Counted from the first letter of the stretch, positions 1-5,766 are shown. The stretch is 6,290 bases of DNA from Verrucomicrobia bacterium GWC2_42_7 (GCA_001831055.1 MIDO01000066.1:1168-7457); one strand, 5' to 3'. A program made the numbers and translations. The notes: generated by a model from the letters alone, not told the origin.

Positions 1-468
1 CACTGTCTTGGGCGGAATACCACGCAACTGAACCCCTTCCGGTAAATACAATCGCTTGCAGACGCCACTCAGAAAACGTGTGGATTTTCCAGGAATCTGA
101 TTCGCCTCATGCAGCAAGCTCGGATAACCGTGTAGCCATGCAGCTAATACTATCTCCAATGTAATAAAGCCACCAAAACCAATTACAAAATCAGGTTTTA
201 TCCTCCGCAATATTCTTATGGCAAATAACATACCTCTAAACTGCTGATACATAAACAGGGGCCATTTCCACGGTTTTTTCGAAAATGCAATGCCCGGAGC
301 CTTAATAAATTGAATCGTCGGATATTTCGCAATTAGCCGCGCATCAACCTGTTTTGTACTAATAACTAAATGACACTGATGCCCCCGCTGCATCAGTTCC
401 TGCGCAATCGATATCCCCGGCGCCAAATGACCCCCAGTTCCCCCACACGATATTAAAAATACACTCAT
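1..468 (-). CDS. murG: MurG, lipid II-forming GlcNAc transferase, N-terminal part (cut by window start)
   Basis: MurG is the peripheral inner-membrane GT28 glycosyltransferase that moves GlcNAc from UDP-GlcNAc onto lipid I to make lipid II for peptidoglycan. The 156 visible residues are its N-terminal acceptor-binding domain. They open with MSVFLISCGGTGGHLAPG, the glycine-rich GGTGGH loop at residues 9-14. A second glycine motif, IGFGGF, is near residue 100, followed by LHEAN near 119, where many homologues have HEQN. The C-terminal UDP-GlcNAc domain lies outside the window. The start ATG (468-466) lies just before the glycine-rich strand, as expected for the family. No clear Shine-Dalgarno sequence precedes it. 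It is the last of the leftward genes and is separated from menA by a full PAL repeat, so co-transcription with menA is uncertain. Confidence 0.93.
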   Translation of the reverse strand, partial: MSVFLISCGGTGGHLAPGISIAQELMQRGHQCHLVISTKQVDARLIAKYPTIQFIKAPGIAFSKKPWKWPLFMYQQFRGMLFAIRILRRIKPDFVIGFGGFITLEIVLAAWLHGYPSLLHEANQIPGKSTRFLSGVCKRLYLPEGVQLRGIPPKTV

Positions 469-485
469 GCTAAAATGGATGTTTT

Positions 486-767
486 TTGGAAAAAACCAAT
501 AGTCCCCCAAAATGGGTTTTCCCCAAGCCCCTTTCCGAAAAGGAGTTATTTCGCGACACCAAAATCCTATGGATTTTACTGCCGCGAAAAATATCTTTCT
601 TTATTCTACTTATTTACCTTAACAACCCTTTTCCCAAAGTCCAATCTGAAAAAAAGATCTTGCGCGGAAAAAATTCTACAAGGAATTTTATTATCAAGCA
701 ACGACCTCCTTTTCGGAGGGGGCTTGGGGAAAACCGCTTTTAAAAAATTAAAAGCGGTTTTCCCCAA
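486..767. repeat. Full two-armed palindromic element, PAL copy A
   Basis: This fills the murG-menA spacer. The left arm (about 486-590) has a decayed outer hairpin ending in GGGTTTTCCCCAA, the linker CCCCTTTCCGAAAAGGAG, and an inner hairpin with TTTCGCG at 549-555 pairing with CGCGAAA at 583-589 and AAAATCC pairing with GGATTTT. The middle is about 70 bases. The right arm (about 660-767) is the inverted counterpart: a degenerate TTGCGCG hairpin, the linker CTCCTTTTCGGAGGGGG, and a perfect outer hairpin. Unit length and order match copy B at 1680-1967. Small open frames across it are a by-product of the repeat and show no protein family features. Confidence 0.85.
724..767. repeat. Perfect 18-bp hairpin directly after the menA stop codon
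   Basis: TTGGGGAAAACCGCTTTT (724-741) pairs without mismatch with its reverse complement at 750-767 around an 8-base loop, AAAAAATT. It is the outer hairpin of PAL copy A. The element ends immediately next to the menA stop codon (770-768, read leftward). No U-tract follows the stem in the menA direction, so it is not a standard intrinsic terminator. It could still slow 3' exonucleases and protect menA mRNA, which is inference. Confidence 0.8.
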
Positions 768-1652
768 CTAAGCTAGCACACTAACACACTGCATACTTGT
801 GTAAATGGCGACGGTTAGAGCGGCTAGGGATAGGAGCTTATTGTAGTCGGCGCCTTTTTCCGCCAATTGCAATTTAAGGCCAAACCACAAAAAAAGAGGT
901 AAGAACAGGAGATTTAGAGAGATAAGGGGAGAATAACGCATCGACAACAGGCCCAAAGGAAGTAATGACGCCATGACTCCATTCGCAGTAAAATGATAGA
1001 TACCAAAAGACCTCCCTAGCCGTACCACTGATGTCCTTTTTTTACTTTCTGTGTCCTCTTCTACGTCACGGCAATTGTTAATTATCAATATGTTATCTAT
1101 CAACAAACCTAAACATGCGGATAAGATAAAAGTGTCTAGTGAAAAATTATAGGTTTGTACAAAAAAAGTACCCATCACTGCAACAGGGCCAAAAAATACA
1201 AATACAAATACATCGCCCCAACCATGATATGCCAAAGGATACTTTCCCCCAGTGTAAAAATAGGCACTGATTATACTAACAATGATAATCAGAGAAAACC
1301 ACCATTTTCCCGTAAAAATTAACAAAACACCCATCACTGCAGCAAGGAAGAACGAGACAATCATTGCCCTAAACATGCCAGCAGGCGTCACTAATCCCTC
1401 CGCAAGCAAACGCGGGGGCCCTTTTCGATGAGGCTTGTCCACACCCTTTAGAAAATCATAATAATCATTAGCAAAGTTGCACCCCACCTGCAAAAAAACG
1501 GCTAATAGTAAACAAATTGCCCCTTTCCCCACATCTAAAAAGCCATATTTCCAGGAAAGCACATTTCCCAGCACAACTGGCGCAACCGACGCTATCAGTG
1601 TCTCCGGCCTCGCCGCCTTCACCCACGTTATCACTTTTATTACATTCCACAT
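768..1652 (-). CDS. menA: MenA, 1,4-dihydroxy-2-naphthoate polyprenyltransferase
   Basis: MenA is an integral membrane UbiA-family prenyltransferase. It joins a polyprenyl diphosphate to 1,4-dihydroxy-2-naphthoate, giving demethylmenaquinone. The 294-residue protein has the usual family length and is made of about eight hydrophobic segments. The first Mg-diphosphate motif is NDYYDFLKGVD at residues 62-72. The second region is NNCRDVEEDTESKKRT at 192-207, with Asp196 and Asp200 typical of MenA. An early WVKAARPETL (residues 10-19) is also characteristic. It implies menaquinone-based respiration, although no other men genes are in view. The start (1652-1650) gives the normal short N-terminus before the ARPxT motif. 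No Shine-Dalgarno sequence is visible. PAL elements flank both ends, and the stop codon abuts one directly. UbiA for ubiquinone is less likely because of the second motif. Confidence 0.93.
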   Translation of the reverse strand: MWNVIKVITWVKAARPETLIASVAPVVLGNVLSWKYGFLDVGKGAICLLLAVFLQVGCNFANDYYDFLKGVDKPHRKGPPRLLAEGLVTPAGMFRAMIVSFFLAAVMGVLLIFTGKWWFSLIIIVSIISAYFYTGGKYPLAYHGWGDVFVFVFFGPVAVMGTFFVQTYNFSLDTFILSACLGLLIDNILIINNCRDVEEDTESKKRTSVVRLGRSFGIYHFTANGVMASLLPLGLLSMRYSPLISLNLLFLPLFLWFGLKLQLAEKGADYNKLLSLAALTVAIYTSMQCVSVLA

Positions 1653-1679
1653 ATGCTAAAGATTAGGCTAAGAATTTTT

Positions 1680-1967
1680 TTGGGGGAAAACCGCTTTTAA
1701 TCTCTTAAAAGCGGTTTTCCCCCAAGCCCCTTTCCGAAAAGGAGTTATTTCGCGACACTAAAATCCTACAGATTTTACTGCGCCGAAAAGCATTTTTCAC
1801 CTACTCTTCCTGTTTACCATAAAAGACCGCTTTCCCTAAGTCCAGTCCGAAAGTGAAGTTTTTGCGCGAAAATAATATTCCGAAAGGAATTTATTTACGC
1901 GCAATTACCTCCTTTTCGGAGGGGGCTTGGGGGAACGCTTTTGGGCGACCAAAAGCGGTTCCCCCAA
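1680..1967. repeat. Full two-armed palindromic element, PAL copy B
   Basis: This is the best preserved copy. The left outer hairpin has a perfect 21-bp stem, 1680-1700 with 1705-1725, and loop TCTC. The linker AAGCCCCTTTCCGAAAAGGAG region follows, then an inner hairpin at about 1748-1788 (TAAAATC pairing with GATTTTA). The middle is about 70 bases. The right arm repeats this in reverse: an inner hairpin at 1862-1904 bounded by TTGCGCG and CGCGCAA, the linker, and an outer hairpin at 1927-1967 with one bulged base. The two arms are imperfect inverted copies of each other. The right arm overlaps the 3' end of gmhB and encodes its C-terminal tail. Confidence 0.88.
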
Positions 1968-2484
1968 AAAAGTCGGCAAGGGTTTCAAACTGCGGAATCG
2001 AATGGGTTTTGCAGAGGGCGGATATGTCTGGGGGAATGGGGTTGACGTCGCCGTAGATGTAGCCTGAGTTAATTTTTGCGTTTATGCCGGCCTGCAGATC
2101 CAATGGGCTATCCCCAAGCATCCATGATTCGGAGGGGCTTATGTTGTATTTAGATAGCATTTCTTGAATAAAGCGTGGCGAGGGTTTTCGGTAAAGCGAC
2201 TCTTCTTCTGGGGCCTCTGGGGCTATACAGGTCTCCTTAAAGATGTCACCTAATCCTATTAACTCTACCATGCGCTGGTTGCAGGATTCGACGTCTGCGA
2301 GCGTAAAATAACCGCGTCCGATGCCGCTTTGATTCGTAAATAGAAACAGTAAAAAACCTTGTGCTAGCGCTTCCTTTGCAAATTCTATTGTCCCAGGACA
2401 CAAGGCAACGTCCTCGGGTTTTGATAAATAGGGAACGTGTTTTATCAAAGTACCATCACGGTCGAGGAAGATTGCTTTATTCAT
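1891..2484 (-). CDS. gmhB: GmhB-like D-glycero-manno-heptose 1,7-bisphosphate 7-phosphatase with repeat-derived tail
   Basis: This HAD-superfamily phosphatase (HAD-IIIA) removes the 7-phosphate from heptose 1,7-bisphosphate in ADP-heptose synthesis for LPS. All four HAD motifs are visible in the 197 residues: DRDGT at 8-12 with nucleophile Asp8 and Asp10, FTNQSGIGRG at 49-58, RKPSP at 99-103 with Lys100, and LGDSPLD at 123-129. Classical GmhB has a Cys/His zinc loop before RKP. Here only Cys86 remains, and the usual His and CxC are replaced (APEAPEEESLY), so this is a zinc-less variant. The start overlaps the hldA end by 8 bases (ATG inside the last hldA codons), suggesting translational coupling. 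Residues from about 173 to 197 (FGGTAFGRPKAF onward) are encoded by the right arm of PAL copy B, with the stop inside its inner hairpin. The fold probably ends near LADF. A histidinol-phosphatase role is possible but the neighbour argues for heptose. Confidence 0.88.
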   Translation of the reverse strand: MNKAIFLDRDGTLIKHVPYLSKPEDVALCPGTIEFAKEALAQGFLLFLFTNQSGIGRGYFTLADVESCNQRMVELIGLGDIFKETCIAPEAPEEESLYRKPSPRFIQEMLSKYNISPSESWMLGDSPLDLQAGINAKINSGYIYGDVNPIPPDISALCKTHSIPQFETLADFFGGTAFGRPKAFPQAPSEKEVIARK

Positions 2485-3442
2485 GATATTTTAGAATTTC
2501 TTCGGGGGTTGCTGTGGCTGTTCCTACTTTGCCGACCACTACGCCTGCGGCTGTATTCGCGAAATGAGCAGCCGATTCTATACTTTCGCCCACAGCCAAA
2601 CCTAATACGAGTCCTGCAATTGCCGTATCTCCGGCTCCTGACACATCAAAGACTTCCCTTGCATAGGTTGGAATTTGCTTATAAGGACGTCCCTCTTCAC
2701 TAAGCAGCATGCCCTCTCCCCCTAATGTAATAACAAGGTGACGGGCTCCATATTGTTCAAAAATCTTTTTACAAACCTCCTCTGCAGGAAAGGAATCGTG
2801 GTCCTCGTGGGCAATTCCTGCCATCTGCAACGACTCCAACCTGTTCGGTGTCAACAAATTGAGTCCCCTCACAACCAACTTCCGTTTGGGCTTGGGATCC
2901 ATTGCGACAAAGACTCCCTTTTGCTTTCCTACTTTTATAACAAAGTCAACCAAGTCCTCGGTCAAAAAACCTTTCGCGTAATCCGAAAGGATCACCGCAT
3001 CGCAACACCCCATTTTCCCTTCAATGAGTTCTCGCAAATCCGTCACACACTTCGCATATTCGGACGGACGATCTTCCCTGTCCAAACGACACAACTGCTG
3101 TTTCCTTACAACCACACGCGTCTTCAGTATCGTCGAAAAGCCCCCTATCCTACAGCGTTTGTCCATCGAAACGCCCTTATCTTTCAACAACTTCAGTAGC
3201 ATATCCGCAGAAGAATCCTCTCCAAGCGGTCCTATCACTTCCGCCTTACCTCCTAACGACGCTATATTAAGTGCCACATTCGCCCCCGCTCCCGCTGTAT
3301 AAGTGTCTCGATCAATCCGTACCACAGGAACAGGCGCCTCGGGCGATATCCTCTCCACATCCCCCCAGATATAGTGATCCAACATCACGTCCCCAATCAC
3401 TAGGACCCTCACCTTCGCTATCTTATCCAGCAACTCTCTCAT
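2477..3442 (-). CDS. hldA: HldA/RfaE1-type D-glycero-beta-D-manno-heptose-7-phosphate kinase
   Basis: This PfkB/ribokinase-family sugar kinase phosphorylates heptose 7-phosphate at C1 to give the bisphosphate that GmhB then dephosphorylates, in the cytoplasm. The protein is 321 residues from the chosen start, matching the N-terminal kinase half of bifunctional HldE. No nucleotidyltransferase domain follows, so a separate HldC-type enzyme must act elsewhere. Motifs: GDVMLDHYIWG at 17-27, ISPEAPVPV at 32-40, GAGANVA at 51-57, SDYAKG at 153-158, DPK at 182-184, TPN at 198-200, and the PfkB signature DVSGAGDT at 266-273 with catalytic base Asp272. The start at 3442-3440 gives the family-typical MRELLDKIAKVRVLVIGD. 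A purine-rich GAGGGAAGAGAGAG lies about 11 bases upstream. The frame stays open upstream to 3595, but that part is PAL repeat sequence and is excluded. It overlaps gmhB by 8 bases at its end. Confidence 0.92.
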   Translation of the reverse strand: MRELLDKIAKVRVLVIGDVMLDHYIWGDVERISPEAPVPVVRIDRDTYTAGAGANVALNIASLGGKAEVIGPLGEDSSADMLLKLLKDKGVSMDKRCRIGGFSTILKTRVVVRKQQLCRLDREDRPSEYAKCVTDLRELIEGKMGCCDAVILSDYAKGFLTEDLVDFVIKVGKQKGVFVAMDPKPKRKLVVRGLNLLTPNRLESLQMAGIAHEDHDSFPAEEVCKKIFEQYGARHLVITLGGEGMLLSEEGRPYKQIPTYAREVFDVSGAGDTAIAGLVLGLAVGESIESAAHFANTAAGVVVGKVGTATATPEEILKYHE

Positions 3443-3488
3443 GCTTAAAAAAACTCTCTCTTCCCTCTCAAATGTCAATAGAAAAACA

Positions 3489-3596
3489 TTGGGGGAACGG
3501 CTTTTGGTCGCCCAAAAGCGTTCCCCCACCCCCCCTCCGAAAAAGAGGTCGTTGCGCGGTAACAAAATTCCTCTCAGAATTTTGTTACCGCGCAAG
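3489..3596. repeat. PAL left arm (copy C)
   Basis: This arm lies upstream of hldA in the divergent spacer. The outer hairpin is TTGGGGGAACGGCTTTTGG (3489-3507) with CCAAAAGCGTTCCCCCA (3512-3528), with one bulge. Then comes the linker CCTCCGAAAAAGAGG. The inner hairpin has a perfect 19-bp stem, 3553-3571 with 3578-3596, and loop CTCTCA. It has the same orientation as the left arms of copies A and B. With the right arm at 3837-3944 it probably forms one element with an enlarged middle of about 240 bases. Confidence 0.82.
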
Positions 3597-3651
3597 TACT
3601 TCTTTTTTGGAAGCTGTTTTGGGAAACGATAGTTATGGTAGTGTTTTTCTC

Positions 3652-3681
3652 GTGTGCTTAAAGATAGTGTGCTTAAAGAAG
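3652..3681. repeat. 15-bp tandem duplication
   Basis: GTGTGCTTAAAGA occurs at 3652-3664 and again at 3667-3679, giving a 15-base period (GTGTGCTTAAAGATA, then GTGTGCTTAAAGAAG). Two units only. It could be slippage debris, or paired binding sites in the hldA-nusB spacer. Nothing in the sequence decides between these. Confidence 0.6.
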
Positions 3682-3726
3682 ATCCTAAAAAAACGTAACC
3701 CCTTCCCTTGCCGGCGTGCTCTCAAT

Positions 3727-3834
3727 GCCCAAAAAGACTTTGGTTCAGGATTTATAGAAGGGGAACAAGGTAACCCACCCACTGATCTTTTCTTAATATC
3801 TCGAATCGATTTCCCAAACAAATTTAGAGAGAAT
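3727..3834 (+). other. Coding-like fragment shared with 5941-6048, identity unknown
   Basis: Reading from GCC at 3727 gives AQKDFGSGFIEGEQG, then NPPTDLFLISRIDF. The matching stretch at 5941-6048, in the same register and with no indels, gives AQKGASLRFGKGGQG, then DPRTDLFLIPRINF. The 15 bases GATCTTTTCTTAATA are identical in both. Many differences change the amino acid, which argues for decaying copies of a common source, not two proteins under selection. It could be the remnant of a gene end carried along with the PAL middle. I do not recognise the family. Confidence 0.45.
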
Positions 3835-3836
3835 CT

Positions 3837-3944
3837 TTGCGCGGATATAAATTCTGCAAGGAATTTGTATCCGCGCAACGGTCTCCTTTTCGGAAAGGGG
3901 CTTGGGGAAAACGCTTTTGGGGGACCAAAAGCCGTTTTTCCAAA
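3837..3944. repeat. PAL right arm (copy D)
   Basis: The inner hairpin stem 3837-3854 with 3861-3878 runs TTGCGCGGATATAAATTC, fully paired apart from one G-T pair, with loop TGCAAG. Next comes the linker CTCCTTTTCGGAAAGGGG. The imperfect outer hairpin is TTGGGGAAAACGCTTTTGG with CCAAAAGCCGTTTTTCCAAA (3902-3944). It lies upstream of nusB and is the inverted partner of the arm at 3489-3596. Confidence 0.82.
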
Positions 3945-3945
3945 A

Positions 3946-3974
3946 TTAAATTAGTTTTTAAGTTGACGTATTAT
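3946..3974 (+). promoter_or_regulatory. Possible sigma70-type promoter for nusB
   Basis: TATTAT at 3969-3974 matches five of six bases of the -10 consensus. TTAAAT at 3946-3951, with 17-base spacing, is a poor -35. It sits just after the last PAL hairpin and about 30 bases before the nusB start, a plausible place for a promoter. A TTGACG at 3963-3968 looks like a -35 but lacks a good -10 at the right distance. Confidence 0.3.
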
Positions 3975-4002
3975 AGAGGGGTGCTAAGTAAGTTAGGGTT
4001 CT

Positions 4003-4482
4003 ATGAGTAACGAAGGCAGTGAGGATCCATTTTTGGCAAAAGTGTCGTTTTCTCCGAGGAGGGAAAACAGGCACGCGGCGATGCAGTTTATTTACATGCA
4101 AGATATCAATAAAACGGAGGATCTGGAAACTGCGCTTACATTATTTTTTCGTCAAAAGGACAAGCCTCGTGAGTTCTATGCCTTTGCTGAAGAGCTAATT
4201 AAGGGGACCCTAGAACACGTTGATACAATCGACGAAACCATACGCACTTACGCGAAAAACTGGGACTTTTCTCGCATAGCAAAGGTCGACTTGGCCATCC
4301 TTCGATTAGCCATTTATGAACTCTTATATTGCTTTCATATCCCACCCATTGTGTCTATAAATGAGGCCATTGATCTCAGTAAATTATTCTCGACAGCCGA
4401 CTCTAAGCGCTTTATTAATGGCATCTTAGACGCTTTTAAGTTAAAACTCCATCGACCACTGAGAGACGCTTCTAAACAGTAA
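4003..4482 (+). CDS. nusB: NusB, transcription antitermination factor
   Basis: NusB is a small all-helical RNA-binding protein that, with NusE (ribosomal protein S10), binds boxA in rRNA leaders and helps RNA polymerase resist termination. The 159 residues carry the family landmarks: the N-terminal RRENRHAAMQFIYM at 19-32 (arginine-rich RNA-binding helix), NWDFSRIAKVDLAILRLAIYEL at 86-107, VSINEAIDLSK at 117-127, and SKRFINGILD at 134-143. The length is normal or slightly long, with an extra 15 or so residues before the RRENR helix. An alternative later start is not obvious because no Met lies between residue 1 and Met27. Only a weak AGGG precedes the start. It leads the rightward group and is followed by a spacer of about 370 bases full of repeats before ftsY, so the two may not form one tight operon. 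Confidence 0.93.
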   Translation: MSNEGSEDPFLAKVSFSPRRENRHAAMQFIYMQDINKTEDLETALTLFFRQKDKPREFYAFAEELIKGTLEHVDTIDETIRTYAKNWDFSRIAKVDLAILRLAIYELLYCFHIPPIVSINEAIDLSKLFSTADSKRFINGILDAFKLKLHRPLRDASKQ

Positions 4483-4579
4483 AGGAAAGGCTTTTGTCTT
4501 TTCTTGCGTTGGCATTGGTTGATAACAAACATTAGCCTTTTATTGCCAATGAGAATGAGATAAGTCGTATGCATCCTTT
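4483..4579. other. Spacer after nusB, nothing recognised
   Basis: There is no left PAL arm here, unlike copies A to C. A short self-complementary pair, CATTGG and CCAATG, flanks a TTTTATT, but it is too weak to call a terminator. Confidence 0.4.
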
Positions 4580-4818
4580 TTGCGCGAGGAATGAATTTGA
4601 AAAAATTCATTCCTCGCGCAATATCCTCCTTTTCGGAAAGGGGTGTCAGCAAGACGTCAGTTCAATTTTTCCAGAAGGCGGACGAGGTGAACAGGAAGGA
4701 GCGTACATTCGTACGTGACCGAATGTGAGTCCGATGTTCAACGTCCTCGAAAATTGAAATCACGTTTTGCTGTGGGGAAAACTTCTTTTAGGGGGACCAA
4801 AAGCCGTTTTCCCCAAAA
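4580..4818. repeat. PAL right arm (copy E), split by an ERIC-like insertion
   Basis: The inner hairpin is the best in the window: a perfect 19-bp stem, 4580-4598 with 4603-4621, closed by a GAAA tetraloop. The linker CTCCTTTTCGGAAAGGGG follows at about 4626-4643. The arm is then interrupted by the 126-bp element at 4647-4772 and resumes with TGGGGAAAACTTCTTTTAG (4773-4791), paired with CCAAAAGCCGTTTTCCCCA (4797-4815). In the other right arms the linker runs straight on through CTTGGGG, which identifies the insertion. No U-tract follows the tetraloop hairpin, so it is not a normal nusB terminator. Confidence 0.85.
4647..4772 (+). mobile_element. ERIC-like miniature inverted-repeat element inside PAL copy E
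   Basis: The 126-bp element is bounded by terminal inverted repeats: CAGCAAGACGTCAGTTCAA at the left and, reading inward on the other strand, CAGCAAAACGTGATTTCAA at the right (20 of 23 bases match over the full repeats). The centre is a palindrome, GGAGCGTACATTCGTACGTG. From memory, enterobacterial ERIC sequences have GGAGCTTACATAAGTAAGTG in the same place, flanked by similar GGCGG and GTGAA segments, and are about 127 bp long. It has no coding capacity, so any movement would need a transposase in trans. No clear target duplication is seen beyond a possible T or TG. The second copy is at 5766-5885 in the opposite orientation. Confidence 0.8.
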
Positions 4819-4851
4819 GATCAATAGATCAATCCAACCTAAAAAAATACC

Positions 4852-5766
4852 ATGTTTAATTTATTTCAAAAATTCAAAGTAGGCCTGAGCAAGACAGCAA
4901 AGCGTTTGTTTGGGGCAGTAGGGGGTATTTTTGGGATCAAACAACTGGATGAGAGCTCTATTGAACAATTGGAAGAGGCTTTGTATTGTGCAGATTTTGG
5001 TGTACAAACTACTCAAGAAATCATCGAAGAGATCCGCATCGCCTACAAAAAAGACAAAAATTTACACGGAAAAGACGCAGCAGCTATAGGTAGTAAAGTG
5101 CTCCAAGGCATTCTAACCGGCGCTGAAGTGCCATTTCAAACAGAAGCAAAACCAACAACTATCTGTCTTATTGGCGTAAATGGCTCTGGGAAAACAACAA
5201 CTGCAGCAAAGTTAGCCTATCTCTTTCAAAAGGATGGCAAAAAAGTAATCCTTGGCGCCTGTGACACTTTCCGCGCTGCCGCAAATGAACAAATCGCAAG
5301 TTGGGCCAATCGCCTAAAAATTGATTTAATTGCAAGCCAACACGGAGGAGATGCCGCAGCTGTCGCTTTTGACGCCTACCAAGCAGCTGTCAGTCGCTCG
5401 GCAGACATCCTCATCCTCGACACCGCAGGGCGACTCCATACTAAATCCAATCTCGTCGAAGAGCTCAAAAAGATCAAACGCGTCCTACAAAAACAAAATC
5501 CACAAGCCCCCCATCACAGCTGGTTGGTTGTTGACGGCAGCTTAGGTTCAAATTCCATAGAGCAAGCCCGCGTCTTTCACAAAGAATTCGGACTGTCCGG
5601 CCTCATTATTACAAAACTAGACGGCACCAGCCGCGGAGGAGCCCTCGTCGGTATCTTCCGTGAGCTAAAACTCCCCATCCTCTTCGTCGGACTCGGCGAA
5701 CAACCGGACGACCTCCAACCCTTCTCGGTTGGGAGCTACGTTTCGGCCATCTTTACAGCAGAGTAA
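4852..5766 (+). CDS. ftsY: FtsY, signal recognition particle receptor GTPase
   Basis: FtsY receives SRP-ribosome complexes at the inner membrane and hands nascent membrane proteins to SecYEG. The 304 residues form an N domain (about 1-95) and a G domain. GTPase motifs: P-loop GVNGSGKTTT at 108-117, DTFRAAANEQ at 138-147, DTAGR at 190-194, TKLDG at 254-258, and the closing GLGEQPDDLQPF at 280-291. The acidic A domain of the E. coli protein is absent. The protein begins with a basic, amphipathic segment (MFNLFQKFKVGLSKTAKRLF), probably the lipid-binding helix. In place of the common DATTGQN it has DGSLGSN at 228-234. Ffh is excluded because there is no M domain. The ATG at 4852 has no Shine-Dalgarno sequence. 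An ERIC-like element begins at the stop codon. Confidence 0.95.
   Translation: MFNLFQKFKVGLSKTAKRLFGAVGGIFGIKQLDESSIEQLEEALYCADFGVQTTQEIIEEIRIAYKKDKNLHGKDAAAIGSKVLQGILTGAEVPFQTEAKPTTICLIGVNGSGKTTTAAKLAYLFQKDGKKVILGACDTFRAAANEQIASWANRLKIDLIASQHGGDAAAVAFDAYQAAVSRSADILILDTAGRLHTKSNLVEELKKIKRVLQKQNPQAPHHSWLVVDGSLGSNSIEQARVFHKEFGLSGLIITKLDGTSRGGALVGIFRELKLPILFVGLGEQPDDLQPFSVGSYVSAIFTAE

Larger units (their letters stand above)
3597..3836. other. Enlarged middle between two PAL arms, no gene
   Basis: Full copies A and B have middles of about 70 bases, whereas this one is about 240. It contains a short tandem duplication at 3652-3679 and, from 3727, a stretch sharing 69 of 90 bases (hand count) with 5941-6030 and lacking indels. 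The last 40 bases (GATTTCCCAAAC... leading to TTTGCGCG) resemble the middles of copies A and B. Any promoters of the divergent hldA and nusB genes should lie in or near this 3443-4002 spacer. I see no convincing gene. Confidence 0.6.

Noticed and set aside
475..771. Small open frames (98 and 85 codons) on the + strand across the murG-menA spacer
   Set aside because: They lie within PAL copy A, have no family features, and similar peptides recur wherever the repeat occurs.
1680..1725. Intrinsic terminator at the 21-bp hairpin between gmhB and menA
   Set aside because: No U-tract follows the stem in either direction of reading.
2738..3199. 153-codon open frame opposite hldA
   Set aside because: It is a shadow of the well-supported hldA on the other strand.
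3440..3478. hldA promoter based on a perfect TTGACA on the - strand (3478-3473)
   Set aside because: No acceptable -10 box occurs 16-18 bases downstream before the start codon.
3271..3954. 227-codon open frame on the + strand
   Set aside because: Its first part is antisense to hldA and the rest runs through two PAL arms and the spacer. Composition is that of repeat translation, not a protein family.
4335..4652. 105-codon open frame on the - strand
   Set aside because: It is antisense to the conserved end of nusB and runs on into the repeat hairpin.
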